Source of the DNA: SVTX01 sp045577415
GTDB taxonomy: Bacteria; Bacillota; Clostridia; Oscillospirales; CAG-272
Assembly: GCA_045577415.1 (NCBI GenBank)
Contig: JAZNII010000026.1
Span: forward strand, 1 to 54,926
DNA: 54,926 nucleotides
Reading direction: 5' to 3'
Shown: piece after piece, positions 49,306-54,926 of the stretch
Layout: every line of letters starts with the position of its first letter
How positions within the stretch are numbered: the first letter of the stretch is position 1
Notes under the pieces: model-generated
Told to the model about the DNA's origin: nothing
What the model saw: only the letters and a program-made list of their open reading frames with translations
Database searches by the model: none
Program-made: the position numbers and the translations under genes

Positions 49306-50469
49306 ATGAAAAGGACTTTAGGAGCTTTATTTTGTATTATATTAACTGTTTTTTGCATAAGTTCTTGCGGACACGAACACGAATTCGCTCCCGCAACATG
49401 CACCGCACCCAAAACTTGTTCTGTTTGTAATCAAACAGAAGGCAAAGCATTAGGTCATACTTATTCTGATGCAACTTGCACTACGCCCAAAACTTGTTCT
49501 GTTTGTAATCAAACAGAAGGTAAAGCATTAGGTCATACTTATTCTGATGGAATATGTGCGATTTGCTGTAATGAAGATCCTGTGTGTGCAGAAAAATATG
49601 ATGAGGCAAATCGCCTTATTGAAAGCGGAAAATATGCTTCCGCATACGACATATTCAAAGAACTCGGCAACTATAAAGATTCTAAATCTCAATTGGAACA
49701 TTTCAAATATGTCCCAACAAAAATTCAGTATGATGAATATTGGTATGGTGGTGCACAAACGGTATTTTCTCAATATACCATAGATTTCTCTTATAATCAA
49801 CAAAATCTTCTTTCTCAACATATACTCACCAGCCCTGATGGTGGCAAGGCTATTTATGTCTACAGCTATGACTTGCAAGGGAATTTAATACAAAGTGTTA
49901 CTACATACTATGATGGAGACAAAGTATACTATTATTATACTTATGACAACAACGGGAATTTGATCAAGGAGGTTAGTGAATGGTATGATGGTGACAAATA
50001 CATCACTGACTATACTTACGACGAAAATGGTCTTCTGATTAAAGCGATTGACGAGGGCGGAACTACTAGCTCATATACCTATGATGCATATGAAAATTTA
50101 ATCAAGCAAATTAACACCACGATCAACGGCAGCAAATTTATATTAGACCACTCCTATGACAAAGATGGGAATTTGATCAAAACTGTTTTAACACAGCCCT
50201 CTGGGAACAAAGTCACTCATGATTATACTTATGATTCAAAAGGAAATTTGATTAAATCAGTTAGAACATTACTTAATGGCGACAAAAATATTTGCGACTA
50301 CACTTATGATGAAAACAATAATTTAATCAAAGAAGTTTGCACTACTGCTAGTGGTGAGCGGTTTAACGCAAATATTGAATATATGTTTGTTTATATTCAG
50401 TATGATCTGACAGAAGAGACAGAGAATTTGCTTGATCCTACTAATTATTATTTCGGTTTATATCGATAA
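49306..50469 (+). CDS. Lipoprotein with CxxC tandem repeats and YD (Rhs-like) repeats
   Basis: A 387-residue lipoprotein. Of three clustered ATGs, 49306 is chosen for its spacing to GGAGG (49296-49300). The signal ends in lipobox ISSC (Cys20). Next come two tandem copies of a 26-residue unit containing KTCSVCNQTEGKALGHTYSD, a CxxC/His pattern seen in many Clostridia surface lipoproteins and suggestive of zinc binding. A TPR-like helical pair follows (CAEKYDEANRLIESGKYASAYDIFKELGNYKDSK), then eight or so YD repeats (YTYDNNGNLIKEV-like, about 24 residues each), a beta-strand repeat of Rhs-type proteins. Codon use is strongly AT-rich compared with recG and groEL. Function unknown; surface binding is inferred. 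Confidence 0.82.
   Translation: MKRTLGALFCIILTVFCISSCGHEHEFAPATCTAPKTCSVCNQTEGKALGHTYSDATCTTPKTCSVCNQTEGKALGHTYSDGICAICCNEDPVCAEKYDEANRLIESGKYASAYDIFKELGNYKDSKSQLEHFKYVPTKIQYDEYWYGGAQTVFSQYTIDFSYNQQNLLSQHILTSPDGGKAIYVYSYDLQGNLIQSVTTYYDGDKVYYYYTYDNNGNLIKEVSEWYDGDKYITDYTYDENGLLIKAIDEGGTTSSYTYDAYENLIKQINTTINGSKFILDHSYDKDGNLIKTVLTQPSGNKVTHDYTYDSKGNLIKSVRTLLNGDKNICDYTYDENNNLIKEVCTTASGERFNANIEYMFVYIQYDLTEETENLLDPTNYYFGLYR
49393..49548 (+). repeat. 78-bp tandem duplication inside the lipoprotein gene
   Basis: Units 49393-49470 and 49471-49548 abut and differ at only a few positions in their 78 bp, both encoding the CxxC/His module. This points to a recent in-frame duplication. Confidence 0.9.
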
Positions 50470-50500
50470 ATTCTAGTAATAACATCTAAAAAATGACAAG

Positions 50501-50524
50501 GCGGTGTTCCAATCGGAACACCGC
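50501..50524. terminator. Bidirectional terminator between convergent genes
   Basis: GCGGTGTTCC (50501-50510), loop AATC, GGAACACCGC (50515-50524), followed by TCTGTTTTTAT. Confidence 0.85.
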
Positions 50525-50531
50525 TCTGTTT

Positions 50532-51353
50532 TTATAATTTCAATTCCCCGCTGTCGATCATTTCAATGATTTTGGCGATCGCGTGCTCCTCATTACTGAC
50601 CGTAATATAGTCCGCCGCGGCTTTGGCTTCCGCAACCGCGTTTGCGACGGCAACTCCAACGCCTGCCGCGCGGATCATGGAAACATCGTTATTATAGTCT
50701 CCGATGGCAATAGTTTTCGCCATATCCACGCCCAAAATAGCGGCAAGCCTTGGCAGGAGATTTCCCTTGCTCGCACCTTTAGGCAAAATCTCGTAAAGCG
50801 TTCTCTCGGAACGGATGAAATCAAACTTTACCGCTTTCGGGTGATTGTTCAAGATTTCCGCGATTTTTAAAATATTCTCCTCGTCATCGTCTCCGAAAAC
50901 CACCTTTGACACAGGTACGTCAAGGGTTGTGTAGTCGGCAACGATATGGGGCGCTCCCGTACGCTTTCGAAAATTTGCCATCGCCTCGTTATCGCGGCAA
51001 AAATATATCGTTTCCATGGCATTCATCTGTATTCCCGCGCTTGGAACCGCCTCATATACAGCCGCCACAAGCTCTTTAGCATCATCCGGCAGAAGCATAG
51101 TCCAAATATATTCCCCGCGTTCAAAATCGTAGATTCCGCCGCCGTTTATGCACCCCACCGGCGCGTTTGGATTTATGGCATCGTAGAGAGTCCTTGATGT
51201 ATAAGGCATTCTGCCCGTAATAAAGGTAAAATATCCGCCCTCGCGCTTAAAATATTCGATTGCATCGCGATTTTCCGCCGAAATGCTCTTGTCGTTACGC
51301 AAAAGCGTGCCGTCAAGGTCGGTACAGATAAGTATTCCGTCAAATTTTCCCAT
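50532..51353 (-). CDS. HAD-superfamily phosphatase, Cof type
   Basis: A 273-residue cytoplasmic phosphatase of the Cof (HAD IIB) group, dephosphorylating sugar phosphates, FMN or related small molecules. Motif I DLDGTLL (Asp12, Asp14 region), motif II FITGRM, motif III Lys in LPKGASKGN, motif IV AIGDYNNDVSMI. The cap insert (about 85-190) has the Cof alpha/beta pattern. It lies nine bases after the beta-sandwich protein gene in the same operon, so both may serve one carbohydrate pathway. The ribosome-binding site is weak (AGGAAGAT). Confidence 0.92.
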   Translation of the reverse strand: MGKFDGILICTDLDGTLLRNDKSISAENRDAIEYFKREGGYFTFITGRMPYTSRTLYDAINPNAPVGCINGGGIYDFERGEYIWTMLLPDDAKELVAAVYEAVPSAGIQMNAMETIYFCRDNEAMANFRKRTGAPHIVADYTTLDVPVSKVVFGDDDEENILKIAEILNNHPKAVKFDFIRSERTLYEILPKGASKGNLLPRLAAILGVDMAKTIAIGDYNNDVSMIRAAGVGVAVANAVAEAKAAADYITVSNEEHAIAKIIEMIDSGELKL

Positions 51354-51362
51354 ATCTTCCTC

Positions 51363-51989
51363 TTAAAACTCCGGTTCGTAGCTCTGGGGGAAATCCTCCC
51401 AGTAAATTTCGTGAATTTGTATATCCTTGATGCGAAGTCTCGTGCAGTACGCAGAGAAGCCGACGTGACCGTCGCGTATAGGCTGGGGGTCGATCATCTC
51501 GGAGACAAGCTCGTCGTCGACCACCATAAAGCTGTGACCGTCGATAGCTCCGCAGGTCATTCGAAGCTCTGTTCCCGGCAGGTACTTATAGGACGAGGTG
51601 GTGGAATAGAGATTTGAGCCGTAGCCCGCGTTGCGTTCAAGTCCGCTCTTATGCTCGTACCAGCCGTTGACACCGCAGACGTAGGAGTCGCCGAGATAAT
51701 CGGTCTGCTCGTCCCATTTAGCGCAGAAAACTGCGTTCAGATCGCGTGTAGCGGGCAGAACGGTAGACACGGTGAATGTCAGCATAACGTTTTTCGTAAA
51801 ATACTCCTTGTAGAGCATAATTCCGCCCATATTTCCCGTCTCGGTGCCGATAAAGCAGCCGTCCTGAACCTCCCAGTCACCGGTCTTAGGCAGCCAAAGG
51901 TCGCGCCAGTTTTCGTCGGGCTTGTAGTCAACGAGCAGAGGGCATTTATCCGCAATTATTTTCTTGCCAAGCAAATGAATGTTTTTCAT
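51363..51989 (-). CDS. Small beta-sandwich protein, LamG/glucanase-like, cytoplasmic
   Basis: A 208-residue protein without signal peptide. The start ATG at 51989 follows GGAG; a start eight codons upstream covers that site. The sequence is beta-rich and aromatic (WRDLWLPKTGDWEVQDGCFIGTE... NVMLTFTVSTVLPATRDLNAVFCAKWDE... VCGVNGWYEHKSGLER... RIKDIQIHEIYW), the pattern of concanavalin-like or DUF1080-type sugar-binding or sugar-hydrolase domains. No catalytic motif can be named. Co-transcribed with the HAD phosphatase gene (9-bp gap). Promoter TTGTTA-17-TAAAAT upstream. Confidence 0.7.
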   Translation of the reverse strand: MKNIHLLGKKIIADKCPLLVDYKPDENWRDLWLPKTGDWEVQDGCFIGTETGNMGGIMLYKEYFTKNVMLTFTVSTVLPATRDLNAVFCAKWDEQTDYLGDSYVCGVNGWYEHKSGLERNAGYGSNLYSTTSSYKYLPGTELRMTCGAIDGHSFMVVDDELVSEMIDPQPIRDGHVGFSAYCTRLRIKDIQIHEIYWEDFPQSYEPEF

Positions 51990-52020
51990 ATTTTTCTCCA
52001 TTTTTGAAGTCATTTTCTAT

Positions 52021-52049
52021 ATTTTACCACATTTTTTCGCCTTTAACAA
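52021..52049 (-). promoter_or_regulatory. Promoter of the beta-sandwich/HAD operon
   Basis: On the minus strand there is TTGTTA (52044-52049), a 17-bp spacer ending in TGG (extended -10) and TAAAAT (52021-52026). Confidence 0.65.
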
Positions 52050-52087
52050 GAGGAAATCGCCAAAACTAAAAAATTAGTTAACAATAG

Positions 52088-52116
52088 TTGACAAACCATA
52101 AAAAATGGTGTATAAT
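52088..52116 (+). promoter_or_regulatory. Promoter of the antitoxin RNA
   Basis: TTGACA (52088-52093), a 17-bp spacer, TATAAT (52111-52116): full consensus, with the start near 52123. Confidence 0.85.
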
Positions 52117-52122
52117 AATAAT

Positions 52123-52206
52123 GTAGGAACACCGATGACGGTTGCTTCCCACTGATTTGGTTAAGAAATAACCGCCTTCAGTTTGGTCGCTGGGCGGTTA
52201 TTTCTT
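52123..52206 (+). ncRNA. Antisense RNA, predicted type I antitoxin
   Basis: A short transcript from the consensus promoter to the hairpin AAGAAATAACCGCC (52163-52176) / GGCGGTTATTTCTT (52193-52206) followed by TTTATT. The terminator arm overlaps the 3' end of the convergent toxin mRNA, so the two RNAs are complementary over their shared ends. This is the arrangement of TxpA/RatA-type and similar Firmicute type I systems. Its 5' part (GTAGGAACACC...ACGG...TTGCTTCC) is also similar to the 5' part of the toxin mRNA. Confidence 0.7.
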
Positions 52207-52293
52207 TTTATTATGATAAATGTTATGAACATATTGAAGGAGGGCAACAATAAATGCCGCTATAAGCAAAAGCTGCTCCAAAGTTATGTACAC
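52198..52293 (-). CDS. 31-residue hydrophobic peptide, holin-like type I toxin
   Basis: A GTG start (52293) follows a near-perfect GGAGGTGATAGC ribosome-binding site. The peptide begins MYITLEQLLLIAAFIVALLQ, continues YVHNIYHN and ends in KKK: one short transmembrane helix and a basic tail, the layout of putative holin-like (Hol_Tox/TxpA-type) toxins that depolarise the membrane when overproduced. The stop codon lies inside the terminator stem of the convergent RNA. The mRNA has its own promoter and a leader of about 110 nt that could hide the ribosome-binding site. It is too short for ordinary gene callers. The toxin role is inferred from size, hydropathy and arrangement. Confidence 0.75.
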   Translation of the reverse strand: MYITLEQLLLIAAFIVALLQYVHNIYHNKKK

Positions 52294-52412
52294 GCTATCA
52301 CCTCCCTCCGAAAAATGAAGGGAGTAAAGAAATCTGCTCCCCTCAAAAAAGGAAGCAACCTCCACCGTTTTGGTGTTCCTACGGGCAAACTAATATTTGC
52401 CAATAAAAATTA

Positions 52413-52441
52413 TAGCACAATTCGTGCAAAAAATCAACATT
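52413..52441 (-). promoter_or_regulatory. Promoter of the toxin mRNA
   Basis: On the minus strand there is TTGATT, a 17-bp spacer ending in TGC (extended -10) and TATAAT, about 120 bp upstream of the toxin start codon (coordinates to within two bases). Confidence 0.7.
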
Positions 52442-52502
52442 TCCACAACAATTATTTTAAATCCCACGGCTACAAAACTCACTTCACCACTAAATCTCAC
52501 CC

Positions 52503-52587
52503 ATTTTTTAAAAGTTTTTGGAGTGGGTTGGGGGTCATAGGGGGAAGGGCGAACCCTTTTTTCAAAAAGGTTCGCCCTTCCCCCTAT
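52503..52587. repeat. Dispersed hairpin repeat copy, also groEL terminator
   Basis: The ATTTTTTAAAAGTTTTTGGAG core (52503-52523) is followed by a perfect 19-bp inverted repeat, ATAGGGGGAAGGGCGAACC (52537-52555) and GGTTCGCCCTTCCCCCTAT (52569-52587), with a CTTTTTTCAAAAA loop. It is the same core-plus-hairpin plan as at 8.3 and 37.4 kb. It lies 13 bp past the groEL stop codon and can act as its terminator. Confidence 0.75.
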
Positions 52588-52599
52588 ATAAAAGCAATA

Positions 52600-54228
52600 T
52601 TAATACATACCGCCCATGCCGCCTGCTGCGGGTGCCGCTGCGGGCTCGGGTTCCTTAATGTCAGCAACAACGCTCTCTGTTGTGAGAATTACAGACGCGA
52701 TGGAAGCCGCATTCTGGAGCGCGGAACGGGTAACCTTCTTGGGGTCAACGATACCTGCGCCAACCATGTCAACGTACTTCTCGTTGTAAGCGTCAAAGCC
52801 GTAGCCGACCTTCTTACTACTCATGATCTTGTCAACGATAACCGCGCCGTCAAAGCCTGCGTTAGCCGCGATCTGACGAACAGGCTCCTCAAGGCCCTTA
52901 AGAACGATCTTAACACCGGTCTTTTCGTCGCCGTCAACGGTCTTGAGCAGCTTCTCAACCGCGGGAATAGCGTTGAGGTAAGCAGTACCGCCACCTGCAA
53001 CAATTCCTTCCTCAACAGCCGCCTTGGTAGCGTTGAGAGCGTCCTCGATGCGGAGCTTCTTCTCTTTCATTTCAGCTTCAGTTGCCGCGCCAACCTTAAT
53101 GACCGCAACACCGCCCGAAAGCTTTGCAAGTCTCTCCTGAAGCTTCTCACGGTCGAAATCGCTTGTGGTGGTCTCGATAGCCGCCTTGATCTGCGCTACG
53201 CGAGCCTTGATCTCATTGGTATCACCTGCGCCGTCAACGATAACGGTGTTCTCCTTGGATATCTTAACCTGACGAGCGCGACCGAGCATCTCGATAGACG
53301 CATCCTTAAGCTCAAGTCCGATCTCGGAGGAAATAACCTCACCACCCGTAAGGATAGCGATGTCACGGAGCATTTCCTTTCTTCTGTCGCCAAAGCCGGG
53401 AGCCTTGACTGCAACGCAGGTAAAGGTGCCGCGAAGCTTGTTAAGAACGAGAGTGGTAAGAGCCTCACCCTCAACATCCTCAGCGATGATTACGAGCTTT
53501 CTGCCGCTCTGAACGAGCTGCTCAAGGAGAGGAAGAATATCGTTAATAGTAGAGATCTTCTTGTCTGTGATAAGAACGAGAGCGTCGTCGATGACCGCCT
53601 CCATCTTGTCGGTGTCGGTTACCATGTAGGGCGAGAGGTAGCCTCTGTCAAACTGCATACCCTCAACGACCTCGGAATATGTCTCAGCGCTCTTGGACTC
53701 CTCGATGGTGATAACGCCGTCGGCAGTTACCTTTTCCATAGCGTCTGCGATAAGCTCACCTATGACCTCGTCGCCTGCGGAGATAGTTCCAACTCGAGCG
53801 ATGTCTTCCTTACCGTTGACCTTCTTGCAGTTAGCCGCGAGAGCCTCAACAGCCGCGTCAACAGCCTTCTTCATACCCTTGCGGATAACCATAGGGTTAG
53901 CGCCTGCAGTCACGTTCTTCATACCTTCTCTTACAAATGCCTGTGCGAGAAGGGTCGCGGTAGTTGTACCGTCACCTGCCGCGTCGTTGGTCTTGGTAGC
54001 GACCTCTCTGACGAGCTGTGCGCCCATGTTCTCTGCCTCGTTCTCAAGCTCGATCTCCTTAGCGATGGTAACACCGTCGTTGGTGATCAGGGGAGCGCCG
54101 AACTTCTTGTCAAGAACTACATTTCTGCCCTTGGGGCCGAGAGTGATCTTAACTGTGTCTGCAAGCTTATCAATGCCGCGAACGAGAGCGTTGCGGGCTT
54201 CTATTCCGTAAAGAATTTCCTTTGCCAT
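52600..54228 (-). CDS. groEL: Chaperonin GroEL
   Basis: The 542-residue 60-kDa chaperonin subunit that forms the double ring in which proteins fold with ATP. N terminus MAKEILYGIEARNALVRGIDKLADTVKITLGPKGRNVVLDK; ATP-site phrases NDGVTIAKEI and AAGDGTTTATLLAQA; apical domain RGYLSPYMVTD and VIIAEDVEGEALTTLVLNKLRG; equatorial return VAVIKVGAATE and GGGTAYLNAIPAVEKLL. The C-terminal Gly-Gly-Met tail is GGMGGMY. Full length. Second gene of groESL, 25 bp after groES. Confidence 0.99.
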   Translation of the reverse strand: MAKEILYGIEARNALVRGIDKLADTVKITLGPKGRNVVLDKKFGAPLITNDGVTIAKEIELENEAENMGAQLVREVATKTNDAAGDGTTTATLLAQAFVREGMKNVTAGANPMVIRKGMKKAVDAAVEALAANCKKVNGKEDIARVGTISAGDEVIGELIADAMEKVTADGVITIEESKSAETYSEVVEGMQFDRGYLSPYMVTDTDKMEAVIDDALVLITDKKISTINDILPLLEQLVQSGRKLVIIAEDVEGEALTTLVLNKLRGTFTCVAVKAPGFGDRRKEMLRDIAILTGGEVISSEIGLELKDASIEMLGRARQVKISKENTVIVDGAGDTNEIKARVAQIKAAIETTTSDFDREKLQERLAKLSGGVAVIKVGAATEAEMKEKKLRIEDALNATKAAVEEGIVAGGGTAYLNAIPAVEKLLKTVDGDEKTGVKIVLKGLEEPVRQIAANAGFDGAVIVDKIMSSKKVGYGFDAYNEKYVDMVGAGIVDPKKVTRSALQNAASIASVILTTESVVADIKEPEPAAAPAAGGMGGMY

Positions 54229-54253
54229 TTTAAATTACCTCCAAATAAATGAA

Positions 54254-54553
54254 TTAGTCAACGATAGCGAGGATGTCGTCCTCGGAAAGAATAGTGTACT
54301 CAACACCGTCCATCTTAACAGCGGTGCCTGCGTACTTGCTGGCGATAACCTTGTCGCCTACCTTAACGGTCATGGGGACGACCTTGCCGTCCTCGACCTT
54401 GCCAGATCCTACGGCTACTATCTCTGCGATCTGGGGCTTTTCCTGAGCGGATGCGGTGAGAATGATGCCCGAAACGGTCTTCTCCTCTGCCTCTGCAAAC
54501 TTGATAACAACTCTGTTTGATAAAGGTTTAAGTGTCATTTTTAAATCCTCCAA
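54254..54553 (-). CDS. groES: Co-chaperonin GroES
   Basis: A 99-residue lid of the GroEL chamber. LKPLSNRVVIKFAEAEEKTVSGIILTASAQEKPQIAEIVAVGSG contains the mobile loop (SGIIL), and KVGDKVIASKYAGTAVKMDGVEYTILSEDDILAIV the roof and C terminus. The initiator is ATG at 54545 (MTLKPLSNR) or, including three extra codons, ATG at 54553; the ribosome-binding site GGAGGA just upstream of 54553 lies at a better distance from 54545. Controlled by the CIRCE element upstream. Confidence 0.98.
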   Translation of the reverse strand: MEDLKMTLKPLSNRVVIKFAEAEEKTVSGIILTASAQEKPQIAEIVAVGSGKVEDGKVVPMTVKVGDKVIASKYAGTAVKMDGVEYTILSEDDILAIVD

Positions 54554-54589
54554 TCTAAAAAATGCTCTTTGGCATATAAATTCGAATTT

Positions 54590-54616
54590 TTAGCACTCTT
54601 TTACTCCAAGTGCTAA
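54590..54616. promoter_or_regulatory. CIRCE element (HrcA operator)
   Basis: TTAGCACTC (54590-54598), nine bases, AAGTGCTAA (54608-54616): the consensus TTAGCACTC-N9-GAGTGCTAA with one mismatch. It sits between the groESL -10 box and the gene. HrcA repression released on heat shock is the established role. Confidence 0.95.
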
Positions 54617-54627
54617 CCACAAGGTAT

Positions 54628-54655
54628 ATTTTACCACAATCGGGACAAAAATCAA
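54628..54655 (-). promoter_or_regulatory. Promoter of groESL
   Basis: On the minus strand there is TTGATT (54650-54655), a 16-bp spacer ending in TGG (extended -10) and TAAAAT (54628-54633), immediately upstream of CIRCE. Confidence 0.7.
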
Positions 54656-54815
54656 TACTTTCGGCATATAATTCACACAATATTAACAAAGTTTTCCTTT
54701 GGTTTTAAGAGCTTTCTTCTAAAAATCGACGGTCTCGCATATATTTATGCTGAGTAAGATAAAATCGGCGATTTTTGCGTCGAAAAACGCGAGGGTAAAC
54801 CCAAAAGGAGACTTA

Positions 54816-54926
54816 ATGCTCGAATTTATAAACACCAATATCATCAGCGTCATAACCCCGATACTGCTCCTTCTCATGGGGCTTTATTTTTCATTCAAGC
54901 TGAATTTTTTCTACATAAGGCATCCT
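54816..54926 (+). CDS. Partial alanine/glycine:cation symporter (AGCS) family gene
   Basis: The first 37 codons, cut by the window end. The start ATG follows AAAAGGAG. The N terminus has one transmembrane helix (about 8-27) ending in GLYFSFKLNFFYIRHP, which matches the conserved start of sodium- or proton-coupled alanine/glycine symporters (...YFTxRLxFxQxRHP). This is short evidence, so the family call is tentative. Divergent from groESL. Confidence 0.65.
   Translation, partial: MLEFINTNIISVITPILLLLMGLYFSFKLNFFYIRHP

Noticed and set aside
52183..54252. Open frame of 689 codons opposite groEL
   Set aside because: Antisense shadow of groEL; its first part runs through the toxin-antitoxin locus and repeats.

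Overview
This window reads as a chromosomal segment of a spore-forming, Gram-positive Clostridia-class Firmicute, probably an uncultured gut Oscillospirales/Christensenellales-type organism. The evidence is the spoIIGA-sigE sporulation pair, a CIRCE/HrcA-type groESL operon, sigma-A promoters with near-consensus boxes and 17-bp spacing, strong GGAGG ribosome-binding sites, an archaeal-type ProRS, and small intergenic repeats of a kind common in gut Clostridia. The taxonomy is inference; there is no rRNA gene in the window.

Left part (1-17.6 kb): the end of a large surface protein, a tRNA with a CAT anticodon (minus strand), a small LRR lipoprotein, a GH-D (alpha-galactosidase-like) glycosidase, secG, a DacF-type carboxypeptidase behind a promoter that carries a palindrome, a DUF4830 protein, a RodA/FtsW-type SEDS protein, proS, gap, a tRNA-Leu(TAG), a translationally coupled three-gene operon (M55 aminopeptidase, TIM-barrel epimerase, FAD oxidoreductase), and then the mother-cell sporulation operon spoIIGA-sigE behind a Spo0A-type box.

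Centre (17.6-33.1 kb): a 15-kb minus-strand operon of seven genes. In transcription order these are a giant carbohydrate-binding/solute-binding protein fusion, two ABC permeases, an NHL-TPR-YIP1 membrane protein, a 1,719-residue exported DUF5696 protein, and two more ABC permeases. There is no ATPase gene. It starts from a TTGACA-17-TATTAT promoter followed by a leader of about 450 nt. It looks like a large, uncharacterised glycan capture, processing and uptake system and is the main multi-gene candidate in the window.

Right part (34-54.9 kb): a membrane protein; an aconitase-family hydratase with NADP-isocitrate dehydrogenase (the 2-oxoglutarate branch); a strongly structured non-coding RNA of about 208 nt with its own promoter and a UUCG-loop terminator immediately upstream of a tiny cysteine-rich protein; an operon of a two-component system with two glycosyltransferases and a lipoprotein; a membrane protein; a XerC/D-type recombinase; a 194-bp MITE-like nested palindrome; recG; a repeat-rich lipoprotein; a HAD phosphatase with a beta-sandwich protein; a previously unlisted type I toxin-antitoxin module (31-residue hydrophobic peptide plus convergent antisense RNA); and groES-groEL behind CIRCE. 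The window ends in the first 37 codons of an alanine:cation symporter-like gene.

Several dispersed repeats (a CTTTTTGAAAGTTTTTGG-plus-hairpin family in at least four copies, a palindrome cluster and the MITE) occupy the intergenic regions.
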